A DNA stretch of 64,000 bases from an uncultured Hyphomonas sp. (GTDB lineage: Bacteria > Pseudomonadota > Alphaproteobacteria > Caulobacterales > Hyphomonadaceae), in assembly GCF_963678195.1 (NCBI RefSeq), contig NZ_OY782759.1, positions 372,001 through 436,000 on the forward strand, read 5' to 3'. Shown here piece by piece: positions 53,437-62,738 of the stretch (its first letter is position 1; each line of letters starts with the position of its first letter). The notes under the pieces are model-generated. The model was not told the DNA's origin and did not search any database. It saw nothing but the letters and a program-made list of their open reading frames with translations. The translations under genes were made by a program, and so were the position numbers.

Positions 53437-54777
53437 ATGGCACGTCAGTTCTTCGGCACGGATGGCATCCGCGGCCGCGTAAACCAGAAGCCCATGACCG
53501 TGGAGACGGCGCTTCGCCTGTCTATCGCGGCGGCGCGTACCTTTGCGCCCGATGGCGGGCGGGAGGTCATTGTCGGGCGCGACACCCGCCGGTCGGGTGA
53601 GATGATCGAAGCGGCACTGGTTGCCGGTCTCTGCAGCATGGGGCTGACGCCGGTCTGCGTCGGCGTGGTGCCGACCCCGGCGGTGGCCCTGCTGACGCGC
53701 GAGACCGGGGCAGCTTTTGGTGTGATGGTGACGGCCTCGCACAACAAGTATCAGGACAATGGCCTGAAACTGTTCTCGCCGGAGGGCATCAAGTTCACCG
53801 ACCAGGTCGAAGAAGCGCTGGAAACCGCCATGTTCGACGCGTTCGAAGGCAGCTATGCGGCACCGACAGATGTGGCAAAGCCCCGCCAGATGGATGAAGG
53901 CGTCCGGCGCTATGTCGAGCGGTGCCTGGAGGCGGTTGAGCCCGAGGCGGATTTTTCGAACCTGAAGGTCGTGCTCGACTGCGCGAATGGCGCCGCCTAT
54001 CGCGCCGGCCCCGACGCGCTGCGCCGGCTTGGCTGCGATGTGACCGTCATGGGCGTGTCGCCGGATGGGGTGAACATCAATGCCGGGGTGGGCTCAACCG
54101 ACACCAGGGCGCTGATGAAAGCTGTGACCGACGGCAAGGCCGATATTGGGATCGCCTTCGATGGGGACGCAGACCGGCTGATCGTGATCGACGAACTGGG
54201 CGAAGAGGTCGATGGCGATCAGGTGATGGCGCTGATCGCGACGGAACTGTTCCACACCGGGCGCCTGAAGGGCGGCGGCATGGTGGCGACCGTCATGTCG
54301 AATATGGGGCTGGCGGAATATCTGAAGGGCCTCGGCCTCACCCTGCCGCGCACGAAAGTGGGTGACCGCTATGTGGCAGAGCATATGCGGGCGCATGGCT
54401 TCAATCTGGGCGGCGAACAGTCTGGCCACATCATCCTGTCGGATGTTTCGACCACGGGCGATGGCCTTCTGGCGGCGCTTCAGGTTCTGAAAGTGATGGC
54501 GCGCACAGGTAAGAAGTCGTCCGAGCTCGGACGGGTGTTCGAGCCAGCGCCTCAGGAGCTGGTCAATATCCGTTACGCCGGAACCAATCCGCTGGAAACC
54601 GACCGGGTAAAATCCGCCATCGCCCGCGCCGAGGCGACGATGGGGGAGAGGGGGCGTCTTGTGGTCCGCAAGTCCGGCACCGAGCCGCTGATCCGTGTCA
54701 TGGCTGAAGCGCTGGAAGAGCCCATGATGAAAGAGGCGCTGGCCGAAGTTGTCGAGGCTGTGCAGGCTGAGGCCTGA
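53437..54777 (+). CDS. glmM: Phosphoglucosamine mutase
   Basis: 446 residues. Glucosamine-6-phosphate to glucosamine-1-phosphate for peptidoglycan and LPS. FGTDGIRGRVN at the N terminus; the phosphoserine loop TASHNKYQDNG with Ser101 (many homologues read SASHNPYYDNG); the metal loop AFDGDADRL; the sugar loop GGEQSGH; the C-terminal VRKSGTEPLIRVM. AGGGAGTTTCATC ribosome binding site. Confidence 0.96.
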   Translation: MARQFFGTDGIRGRVNQKPMTVETALRLSIAAARTFAPDGGREVIVGRDTRRSGEMIEAALVAGLCSMGLTPVCVGVVPTPAVALLTRETGAAFGVMVTASHNKYQDNGLKLFSPEGIKFTDQVEEALETAMFDAFEGSYAAPTDVAKPRQMDEGVRRYVERCLEAVEPEADFSNLKVVLDCANGAAYRAGPDALRRLGCDVTVMGVSPDGVNINAGVGSTDTRALMKAVTDGKADIGIAFDGDADRLIVIDELGEEVDGDQVMALIATELFHTGRLKGGGMVATVMSNMGLAEYLKGLGLTLPRTKVGDRYVAEHMRAHGFNLGGEQSGHIILSDVSTTGDGLLAALQVLKVMARTGKKSSELGRVFEPAPQELVNIRYAGTNPLETDRVKSAIARAEATMGERGRLVVRKSGTEPLIRVMAEALEEPMMKEALAEVVEAVQAEA

Positions 54778-54894
54778 CCGCGCGGCAGATCTCCCTGTCC
54801 TGAAACCCCGCCTTTCGTTGGGGAACGAATTGCCTCTCCCTCCTGATCGCCTATCATCGGCGAAAACAAGATCAGGTTCAGGGAGAAACACAGC

Positions 54895-56754
54895 ATGGCC
54901 GATGCGACAGAACTGCCGCCATTCCGCCCGCTTCCGCAGAAGGCGCCGGATGTCGAGATGCGCACGGCGCCGGGTGGCATCCACTATATCGCCGCCCGCC
55001 ATGCGCCGGGGCCGCGCCCGCGCACGATTCCGCACTGCCTCGACGAGCGCGCCGCCGAACATCCAGACCGGCCGTTCATCAAGGAACGCGATCCGGAAAC
55101 GGATGAGTGGGTGACCATTACCTATGGTGAGGCCGCCCGGATAACCGACGGCCTGGCGCAGGCCTTCCTCGACATGGGGGCAGGGCCGGATGCGCCGGTG
55201 ATGATCCTGTCAGGCAATTCCATCCGGTCTGCCATGGTGATCCTTGCCGCGCAGAAGATCGGCGCCCCGGCTGCGCCGATTTCGGTGCCGTACTCCACCA
55301 TGTCGACAGACTTTGAAAAGCTGAAGCATTGCTACAATGCGGTGAATCCGAAAGTGATCTTCGCCGAGACGCTGGAGCCGTTCAAGAAGGCGATTGAAGC
55401 GCTCGGCTGCGACGGCTGTACGATATTTTCCGCAGATGCCGGCGGCGACAATACGGTGCTTTCCTATGATGCGCTCGCCGCGACGGAGCCCACCGATGCG
55501 GTGCGTGAGGCGCGCGACCGGCTGACGGATGAAAGCATCGGCAAGTATCTCTTCACCTCCGGCTCGACCGGCATGCCGAAGCCTGTGCCGACGACGCAGG
55601 GCGCGATGTGTTCCATGATTGCCGGGCAGGAGGGGCTGCGCGACACCGGCCGGGATCCGGACCATGATCCGGATGCGGTCGAAAACCTGCTCGACTGGTT
55701 GCCCTGGAACCATATCTCCGGCTCCAATGTGAACTTCAATGGCGCGCTGTGGAACGGCGCGACCTTCTGGATCGATGGCGGCAAGCCGACCCCGGCGCTG
55801 TTCCACGAGACGATCCGCAATGTCCGTGACTGTTCGCCCTCGGTCTTCGGCACGGCGCCCATCGCCCTCGCCATGCTGGCCGAGGCAATGGAGGCCGATG
55901 ATGATTTGCTGATGGCTTTCTTCAGGAACATGCGGTCCATCGGCTATGGCGGAGCGACGCTGTCGGATGATCTCTACGACCGGCTGCAGGCGCTCGCCAT
56001 CAAGGCGACCGGCAGGCGTATCCCGATCATCACCATGTATGGCGCGACCGAGACGCAGGGCATTACGGTCGTGCACTGGGAAGCTGAGCGGGTTGGCCTG
56101 ATCGGATTGCCACTGCCGGGCTCGACGCTGAAGCTGGTGCCGAATGGCGACAAGCTGGAAGTACGCGTCAAAGGCCCATCAGTGATGCCGGGTTATCACA
56201 ATAATCCGGAAAAGAATGCCGAAGTGTTCGATGAGGAAGGCTTCTACTGCCTCGGCGACGCGGTGAAGTTCGTCGACGAGACGGACCCCAACAAGGGCCT
56301 GATTTTCGATGGCCGGGTCGGGGAGGACTTCAAACTTTCCTCCGGCACATGGGTCAGCGTCGGCACTCTGCGCCCGGACTATGTGGCGGCCTGTTCGCCG
56401 CTGATTTTCGATGCCGTGATCTGCGGGCAGGACAAGGACATGATCGGCGCGCTGGTCTGGCCGTCACCGGCCGGGATGGAACAACTGGTCAAGGAAAATG
56501 GCGGGGACATGATGACCGCTTTCCGTGTGCTGACCGAGAAGCTTGCGGAGAAAACCGTAGCTTTCAATGCGGGGGAGCCGGGCTCCTCCCGCCGGATCCG
56601 CCGGGTCATGGTGATGACGGAGCCGCCGAGCATCGATGCCGGCGAAATCACCGACAAGGGCTATGTGAACCAGCGCCTGGTCCAGGCCCGGCGCGCAGAC
56701 CTCGTGGCGGCACTGTTCTCCGACCCGCCGGGGCAGGGCGTCCTCTCGCTCTGA
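54895..56754 (+). CDS. Acyl-CoA synthetase, feruloyl-CoA synthetase-like
   Basis: 619 residues. ANL-superfamily ligase activating a carboxylic acid with ATP and CoA. P-loop YLFTSGSTGMPKPV, MYGATETQG (A5), YCLGDAVKF (A7), and a large C-terminal subdomain. The long N terminus and the IHYIAARHAPGPRPRTI start match feruloyl-CoA synthetases. The canonical catalytic Lys region (A10) is modified, as usual in this branch. No enoyl-CoA hydratase/aldolase (ech) or vanillin dehydrogenase gene is adjacent, so the substrate is open. The start is preceded by GGGAGAAACACAGC. Confidence 0.85.
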   Translation: MADATELPPFRPLPQKAPDVEMRTAPGGIHYIAARHAPGPRPRTIPHCLDERAAEHPDRPFIKERDPETDEWVTITYGEAARITDGLAQAFLDMGAGPDAPVMILSGNSIRSAMVILAAQKIGAPAAPISVPYSTMSTDFEKLKHCYNAVNPKVIFAETLEPFKKAIEALGCDGCTIFSADAGGDNTVLSYDALAATEPTDAVREARDRLTDESIGKYLFTSGSTGMPKPVPTTQGAMCSMIAGQEGLRDTGRDPDHDPDAVENLLDWLPWNHISGSNVNFNGALWNGATFWIDGGKPTPALFHETIRNVRDCSPSVFGTAPIALAMLAEAMEADDDLLMAFFRNMRSIGYGGATLSDDLYDRLQALAIKATGRRIPIITMYGATETQGITVVHWEAERVGLIGLPLPGSTLKLVPNGDKLEVRVKGPSVMPGYHNNPEKNAEVFDEEGFYCLGDAVKFVDETDPNKGLIFDGRVGEDFKLSSGTWVSVGTLRPDYVAACSPLIFDAVICGQDKDMIGALVWPSPAGMEQLVKENGGDMMTAFRVLTEKLAEKTVAFNAGEPGSSRRIRRVMVMTEPPSIDAGEITDKGYVNQRLVQARRADLVAALFSDPPGQGVLSL

Positions 56755-56832
56755 TGGAAGGGGGCAGGCGCGTTTAAGCCGTTGGAAGGCTTTTTACCGT
56801 AGATCTTTGTCTCGCTTTCGTGGGGAGAGACA

Positions 56833-57723
56833 ATGACCTTTGACGCACGCAAGGCGCAAAAAGCGCCTGCGTCCGGCCAGCAGAATGCGCTGTTCGCATT
56901 GATAACATTGGTGGTTGTGTGCGGCGCATTCTTCGCCGTGTTGAGCCTGCCGCACAAGGCAGCAGGTCACGACTCTACCCGTCTGGACCAGGTGTCCGCG
57001 CTCACAACAGAGATGCCGAACCTGCCCGGGGAGGCGGCGGAATCCTATTTTGCCGCGCTGGGCAAGGTCGATCCGAAGGCGCAGGAAGACCTCTCCCGGA
57101 AAATTGCCCGTGCCGGAAAACCGGACGACCGGGTCCTTGCGCAGCTGATCATGGCGCATGCCGAAACGGTCTTGCGCGATCATGCAGACGAACTTGGCCA
57201 GGCGGACACAAAGCATCTCGACACGCTGCTGGACATGACCCGGAACAGGTTGAGGCAAGAGGCCCGCAAGCGCAGCAAATGGTGCAATGCCGCCCGCTAT
57301 TCGGATCTGGCCGGCACGGAGTTTCGCCAGCCGTCCGACTTTGAACGGGCCATGGCGGAGCTGAAGGCCCCGCTGCAGGATTATTCCTTTGACGTCATGA
57401 CGGGCCTGATGATTGCCATCGATGATGCACGGGTGAACCCCGTTCAGCGGGGCGCGCTGACGCGAACGGATGAAGCGGCGATGCAGGGCGTGGTCATGTC
57501 GCTCATGGCCGACCCGGACGTCCTGCCGCTGATGGTGTCGCTGAAGGCGGGCGACGACGCGAAGAAGACACTGAACGGTGTGAATGTCTGCCGTCTGGGC
57601 GCGACGGCGGTGACAGCGGCCAAGACCCTGCCGCAGGAAACCAAGGGCCGCCTCCTTGCGGAAGCGGCCCGGCAGTTCAGGGACAATGGCGCGTCAGCCT
57701 TCGGGACCGGGGTGGGCTTCTGA
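56833..57723 (+). CDS. Membrane-anchored hypothetical protein
   Basis: 296 residues. Single N-terminal TM helix at about 19-39 (LFALITLVVVCGAFFAVLSL) after a basic stretch, then a helical periplasmic domain. Three Cys occur (TM Cys, KWCNAARY, NVCRLGA), the latter two perhaps forming a disulfide. No family recognised. It ends 4 bases before the convergent DsbA-like gene. Confidence 0.6.
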   Translation: MTFDARKAQKAPASGQQNALFALITLVVVCGAFFAVLSLPHKAAGHDSTRLDQVSALTTEMPNLPGEAAESYFAALGKVDPKAQEDLSRKIARAGKPDDRVLAQLIMAHAETVLRDHADELGQADTKHLDTLLDMTRNRLRQEARKRSKWCNAARYSDLAGTEFRQPSDFERAMAELKAPLQDYSFDVMTGLMIAIDDARVNPVQRGALTRTDEAAMQGVVMSLMADPDVLPLMVSLKAGDDAKKTLNGVNVCRLGATAVTAAKTLPQETKGRLLAEAARQFRDNGASAFGTGVGF

Positions 57724-57727
57724 GGCG

Positions 57728-58375
57728 TCAGTCCTTGCGGGCGACGCCTGCTTCGCCCAGACGCCATTCCAGTATGTCGATCCGGTCCTGTCCGAAGAAG
57801 CCTTCGCCCTCGAACACCATGAGCGGGACGCCCCAATGGTGCGGGTCCTGTTCGGCCTGGTTTTCGGCGATCACGGCTTCCAGCCGGTCTTTCTCCGCTT
57901 CCTGGCGGGCATCCATCTCATCGAGATCGAACCCGGCGCGGGCGGCGGCCTCTTTCAGGGCGGTGCCCTCGGTCCAGGCGCCGCCGGACCAGATCAGGGT
58001 GGAGACCTCGTCCATGAAGGCCCAGCCTTCCTCATCACCTTTTTCGCAGGCGAGAATGCCGAGCCGGGTAAGCCGGCCGATATAGGGCTGGTCGGGTGAA
58101 ATCTCGCGGGTCATCATGTTCATGACCACCGGATCAGGGTTCAGCGGCCCGATGGGCAGCCCCAGATATTGCGCGTTCCTCACAAAATCACGCATCAGGT
58201 AAGGTACCCATTGCGGGCGGACTTCCTGGAAGAAATGGGGCGTGCGAATCGCAATCGGATAGACCGGACGCGGGCGAACACGTACATCCCATTTTGTGGG
58301 AAGGGCGCGCAGGCGCTTCGTTGCCAGATAGGAATATGGCGAGCGGAACGACCAGAAGACATCGACAGTTCTCAT
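57728..58375 (-). CDS. DsbA-like thioredoxin-fold protein (HCCA isomerase family)
   Basis: 215 residues. Kappa-GST/2-hydroxychromene-2-carboxylate isomerase subfamily of the thioredoxin fold: VDVFWSFRSPYSYLATKR, with the catalytic Ser in SPYSY instead of the DsbA CxxC. C-terminal HHWGVPLMVFEGEGFFGQDRID is typical. May act with glutathione on aromatic-pathway intermediates. Divergent from an esterase gene. Confidence 0.85.
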   Translation of the reverse strand: MRTVDVFWSFRSPYSYLATKRLRALPTKWDVRVRPRPVYPIAIRTPHFFQEVRPQWVPYLMRDFVRNAQYLGLPIGPLNPDPVVMNMMTREISPDQPYIGRLTRLGILACEKGDEEGWAFMDEVSTLIWSGGAWTEGTALKEAAARAGFDLDEMDARQEAEKDRLEAVIAENQAEQDPHHWGVPLMVFEGEGFFGQDRIDILEWRLGEAGVARKD

Positions 58376-58439
58376 GCCAATAGTTTGACGCCTTCATGCC
58401 GCCTTCACAAGAACGAATTTCGACACCATCTTGCCCGCC

Positions 58440-59396
58440 ATGACACTCGACCAGACTCTCCGCCAGTTTCTTGACCGCTTCACCATGCCAGACCTCAAGG
58501 GGCTGGACTGGCAGACCACGGCGGATCGCCTGCGCCGCCAGTTCTATGCGGCCAGCCATGCCATCGAGAAGGATGCGCCGGAGATGGCCGATATTTCCCA
58601 TATCACCCTGCCTTCGGCGCCGGGCGGGGTGAAGGCGCGCGTCTACACCCCGCTGGGGGCGGGTATCGCGCCGGGGCCGGGAATTATCTTCTTCCATGGC
58701 GGCGGCTTCGTCATTGGCGACCTCGATAGCTATGACATGCTTTGCAAGCGGCTGGCAGAAGGGGCCCGGTGCCGGGTCGTGTCGATCGACTACCGGCTGG
58801 CGCCGGAACACAAATTCCCGGCCGCGCACGATGATGCGCTGAATGTCTGGCGCTGGGTTCAGGACAATGCCGGATCGCTGGGGCTCGACCCCGAGCGGCT
58901 GGCCGTGTCGGGCGACAGTGCGGGCGGCAATCTCTCTGCCTATCTGTCGCAGGAAATGAACCGTACCGGCGGGCCGGCCCCGGCCTTCCAGCTGCTGCTC
59001 TATCCGCTGGTGCAGTTTGCCGACATCCGTACAAAGAAAATGCCGTTCAACGAGAGCGGCTTTTTCATCTCCGCCAATCTGTTTGAATTCTTCCGTGACG
59101 CCTATCTCGTCACACCGGAAGACCGGATGGACATCCGTGTCTCGCCGCTGTTTGCACAGGAGGATTGCTTCCGGGGCCTGCCGCCGGCGCATTTCGTCCT
59201 GTGCGGCTGGGACCCGCTGCATGATGAGGGGCTTGCCTATGCCGACAAGATGGCGAGTTTCGGCGTGCCGGTGACGGTGCGGGAATATCCCGGCATGGTG
59301 CACGGCTTCATGAATCTGACGGCGCTGTCCGACACGATCCGGCTTGCGATCCGCGATGCGGGGCAGGTGACCGGGCGGGCGCTGGGCGCGCTCTGA
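58440..59396 (+). CDS. Alpha/beta hydrolase, hormone-sensitive-lipase (HSL) family
   Basis: 318 residues. Carboxylesterase: oxyanion motif HGGGF at 86-90, nucleophile Ser160 in GDSAGG, Asp in CGWDPLHDEG and His in PGMVHGFMN. YRLAPEHKFPAAHDDA is the HSL signature. ATG 58440 chosen; TTG 58431 is in frame. No strong ribosome binding site is visible. Natural ester unknown. Confidence 0.93.
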   Translation: MTLDQTLRQFLDRFTMPDLKGLDWQTTADRLRRQFYAASHAIEKDAPEMADISHITLPSAPGGVKARVYTPLGAGIAPGPGIIFFHGGGFVIGDLDSYDMLCKRLAEGARCRVVSIDYRLAPEHKFPAAHDDALNVWRWVQDNAGSLGLDPERLAVSGDSAGGNLSAYLSQEMNRTGGPAPAFQLLLYPLVQFADIRTKKMPFNESGFFISANLFEFFRDAYLVTPEDRMDIRVSPLFAQEDCFRGLPPAHFVLCGWDPLHDEGLAYADKMASFGVPVTVREYPGMVHGFMNLTALSDTIRLAIRDAGQVTGRALGAL

Positions 59397-59415
59397 CCGG
59401 AATTTCTGAAGACAA

Positions 59416-59443
59416 AGAAAAAAGGCGGTCCCGAAGGACCGCC
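59416..59443 (-). terminator. Rho-independent terminator of the TonB receptor gene
   Basis: Read on the minus strand: GGCGGTCC, loop TTCG, GGACCGCC, then TTTTTTCTTTG. An 8-bp stem with a stable UUCG tetraloop and a U-run, located 26 bases after the receptor stop (59470). Confidence 0.88.
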
Positions 59444-59469
59444 CAGGTATGTCGGCTTCTGGGAGAGCG

Positions 59470-62358
59470 TTACTCTCCGGGGCCAAACTTTTTCGACAGG
59501 CTGATTTTGAATGTCCGCCCGAACGGATTGTGGGTGTACGGGTCGTAGCTGACGTCGAAATAGGCCAGCGGCGGATCTTCGTCCGTCACGTTCACAACGC
59601 TGAGGCCGAAATCGAAGCCGTAAGGCGCTTCCCAGTTATAGAACAGGTCCAGCGTCGTCATGCTGTCGATCTTCGACGGGCCACCTGCGAAGGCGCCTGT
59701 CAGGCCTGGCGTGCCGCGTTCATCGTCATAAGAGTCGATGTGACGGATCACGCCGCGGAAGTTGTGATCACCCGCTGCCAAATTGGCGAACAGGTTGCCT
59801 TTCCATTGCGGCAGGGAACGGGAGAAGTTCGACCGGTTGAACTGGCCGACACGGTCTCCGCCCGGGATGGTCACACCTTCGATGGCAAAGTCGGCGACAT
59901 CATATTCAATGATGTAGGTCGCTTCGCCGCCAATGGTGAAGTCCATTCCATCGGAAAGGTTCCACACATTCTGGGCCCGCAGGTCAACGCCAGACGTCTT
60001 GATATCCGGTCCGTTGGTCACGTTCGTCCGGACACGCGCAATATCGGCTGCAGCCGGATTGAGCGGGTCCTGGAAGGTGATGCGGCTGAGGATCGGGTTG
60101 TCCAGATCGTCAGCAGCGATTGCCGCAATGGCTGCGTTCACGATCGAAGCCTGGTCTTCAACGATGATCGGATCGGAGAAGTCGAAATTGTAGTAATCGA
60201 CCGATGCGTTGAAGCCGCCCTGTTCATAGAGGGCGCCGACATTGAAGGAGAAGGCCGATTCCGGCTTCAGGGCAGGGTTGCCAAACTGATCAACCGCCTT
60301 GAAGGCAGAGGTTGGCGCCACGAATTGGAGTGTGGTCGCAACACCGGTCAGCTGGTTCAGCGTCGGTCCCTTGAAGGAGGTCTGAGCTGATCCGCGCAGG
60401 GCGAGGTTGTCTGTCGCCTGCCACTTCACGGCAACTTTCGGATCAAAGGTCGAGCCGACATCGCCGCCATAATCTTCGTAGCGCATGGCGACCTGAACGT
60501 TCACATCGTCATAGAGCGGAATCTGGAGTTCCCCGAAGATTGCGTAGATGGTCTGGTCTTCGTCCGCAGGTGTCGTCCCTGCAAGGAAGGAGAACGGACC
60601 TGTGCCACCCGGACCCGGGCTGACTGTCAGGTCGGTGACCTGGTTCGGGTCGACCTTGTAGCCCTCGCGGCGGACCTGCACGCCAAGGGCGTAGCCAACC
60701 GCGCCGCCCTGAGCCTGGACACTGCTTTCGCCGCTGATCGCCGCGTCGAAGACCATCAGGTCAGACGTGACGACAGAGCCGACGCCGTCGGTGAGCCAGT
60801 TGGCCAGTGTGGCGGTGTTTTCAAGGCCCGCGACATAAGCCGGGTTGGCGGCACCGGTTACGCCGTTTGCCGGGATAGCGTTCGAGAACGGATTATACCA
60901 TTCACATCCACCAGAACCGGCCGACAGGCTTCCTGTGTAGCCTGCTGCCCATGGCTGGCTGCCGGTTGCCGGATCGAAGCCGGTCGCAGGATCGGTACAG
61001 ACCCCATAACCGTTCAGGGCCGCCGTGAAGCCAAGAATGTAGGTATCGTTCGTGATCCGCTCACCTTCGGTCTTGTGCCAGGTGAGGGCGGTATCCCAGT
61101 TGATGCCATTCTTGAACTCGCCGGACAGGTCACCGGAGAGACGGTAGCTCTCATAGGTGCGGTGGCCTTCCTGCGCGTTGTAGCCCGTACCGGGGAAACC
61201 GCCCCAGCCGAATGAACGGCCGATATACAGGGCAGCGATCGTGCCGGCAGGGAAGTCACCCGGATTGTCGGCGATATATTGCTGGAAGCCCGGGTTTGTC
61301 GCCGGGACCACCTGCGTGGCCAGTTCCTGCGGCGGATAGGACGGTGATGTCTTCCAGGTTGGGACGTCCGAATAGCCGTAAAGCGCTTCGAGGTGCATAT
61401 CGACACCATTGCCGAAGGTCCGGTTGTATTCGGAGTAGACCTGGTAGCGTTCTTCTTCTTCGACGAGATTGTCGTACTGCGTGAACTGGAAGTAGCAGCG
61501 GTTGAGGACGTAAGGGTTCACAAAACCGCCGACATCGTCACAGCCTGCTTCGGTATTCAGGTTGCCGATCGGGGCGACAGCGCCATCAACGATACCAAGT
61601 GGAACGAACCGGCCGGGATTGGACAGAGATGACCAGCCGCCCACCGGGTTGTCTTCCCAGGAACGAACTGCCCAGTCCTTTTCGCGCAACGCCACTTCGG
61701 AGCGTTTCTGGTAGCCGACCGAGGTGACCCAGTTCCACGCTTCGCCCTGGAGGCCGTAGGCTGCGGACAATTCATAGTCGCCATCTGAGCCGTCAAACTG
61801 CGAGAAAGACCCGCTGACTTCCAATCCTTCGAGATCGTCCCGGGTGATAAAGTTCACGACGCCCGCGATCGCATCAGACCCATAGACAGCGGCCGCGCCG
61901 TCTTTCAGCACTTCGATCCGGCCGACAGCGGCAGTCGGTATCATGTTTGTATCAACGAAGAGCTGTGCCTGTTCGCCGACGGAGTAGGGGTGGAACACCT
62001 GGCGGCGGCCATTGAGCAGCACGAGCGTCCGGCCCGGGCCAAGGCCGCGCAGGTTGATGTTCGACGTGCCTTCAAGGCCGTTGGACGAAAACTGGTTGGT
62101 CTGGCCATCGACCCCGGATGACACGCCGAGATTCCGGATCAGTTCCGTGATCGAGGGGTTGCCTTCCAGTTTCAGGTCGCCTGCGGTGAGGACGTCCACG
62201 GGCAGGGCGGCATCTTCAGGAGTACCTTGAATAAGCGAGCCGGTCACCGTCACCGTGCTCTGGCGAAGTTCCGAACCGTTTTCCTGGGCGATAGCTGGCA
62301 GTGCCAGAAGCAGGGATGCCACTGACGTACCCGCCAGCAGCCTGATTGATTGTCTCAT
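59470..62358 (-). CDS. TonB-dependent outer-membrane receptor, large
   Basis: 962 residues. Signal peptide ends AIAQ (about 25). TonB-box/plug STVTVTGSLIQGTPEDAALPVDVLTAGDL; the plug has NINLRGLGPGRTLVLLNGRRQ and VGRIEVLKDGAAAVYGSDAIAGVVNF, the pattern of large receptors (of the Caulobacter/Xanthomonas peptide-carbohydrate type). The C terminus (KKFGPGE) does not end in an aromatic residue, which is slightly unusual. Substrate unknown. Divergent from a second receptor gene across 380 bases. Confidence 0.93.
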   Translation of the reverse strand: MRQSIRLLAGTSVASLLLALPAIAQENGSELRQSTVTVTGSLIQGTPEDAALPVDVLTAGDLKLEGNPSITELIRNLGVSSGVDGQTNQFSSNGLEGTSNINLRGLGPGRTLVLLNGRRQVFHPYSVGEQAQLFVDTNMIPTAAVGRIEVLKDGAAAVYGSDAIAGVVNFITRDDLEGLEVSGSFSQFDGSDGDYELSAAYGLQGEAWNWVTSVGYQKRSEVALREKDWAVRSWEDNPVGGWSSLSNPGRFVPLGIVDGAVAPIGNLNTEAGCDDVGGFVNPYVLNRCYFQFTQYDNLVEEEERYQVYSEYNRTFGNGVDMHLEALYGYSDVPTWKTSPSYPPQELATQVVPATNPGFQQYIADNPGDFPAGTIAALYIGRSFGWGGFPGTGYNAQEGHRTYESYRLSGDLSGEFKNGINWDTALTWHKTEGERITNDTYILGFTAALNGYGVCTDPATGFDPATGSQPWAAGYTGSLSAGSGGCEWYNPFSNAIPANGVTGAANPAYVAGLENTATLANWLTDGVGSVVTSDLMVFDAAISGESSVQAQGGAVGYALGVQVRREGYKVDPNQVTDLTVSPGPGGTGPFSFLAGTTPADEDQTIYAIFGELQIPLYDDVNVQVAMRYEDYGGDVGSTFDPKVAVKWQATDNLALRGSAQTSFKGPTLNQLTGVATTLQFVAPTSAFKAVDQFGNPALKPESAFSFNVGALYEQGGFNASVDYYNFDFSDPIIVEDQASIVNAAIAAIAADDLDNPILSRITFQDPLNPAAADIARVRTNVTNGPDIKTSGVDLRAQNVWNLSDGMDFTIGGEATYIIEYDVADFAIEGVTIPGGDRVGQFNRSNFSRSLPQWKGNLFANLAAGDHNFRGVIRHIDSYDDERGTPGLTGAFAGGPSKIDSMTTLDLFYNWEAPYGFDFGLSVVNVTDEDPPLAYFDVSYDPYTHNPFGRTFKISLSKKFGPGE

Positions 62359-62738
62359 TTGTTTCCTCCGTGTGTGCGAGGCACCGGATCTAGGCGTCCG
62401 GATTTGCTCTCACGCCTGGGCAGGATAGGCAGACCGCAGACCTTCCGAACAGGAAAAAATATTGTGCAGTGCAGCAGAAGGGCGGGCCTGTGCGAAATAA
62501 TTACCTAACATCAACGTTGTCATTCGTGTATTTGATGTTTGGTGTGCGCAAGGAATGGGCACTCATATGCCCAAATTCCGGGAATTGTGGCTCTATTGTA
62601 ACACTTGCCCAAAATATTCAGGTGCGACTGTGAGACTACTGTGAATGCTTCAGGTCTCGTTGTTACCTTGGAAATAGCCCGCGTGAGAACGGGTCTGAAT
62701 ATTCTCCCAGATCAACTTGAATTCACAACGAGGAAACC
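62359..62738. promoter_or_regulatory. 380-base divergent promoter region between two receptor genes
   Basis: No gene found; one short ORF (62605-62790) overlaps the next gene and lacks support. The region is clearly AT-richer than its surroundings. It holds AACATCAA-N17-TTGATGTT (62507-62539) and TGGGCA-N6-TGCCCA (62556-62573), both with perfect arms, plausible operators for divergent receptor promoters. Confidence 0.5.
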
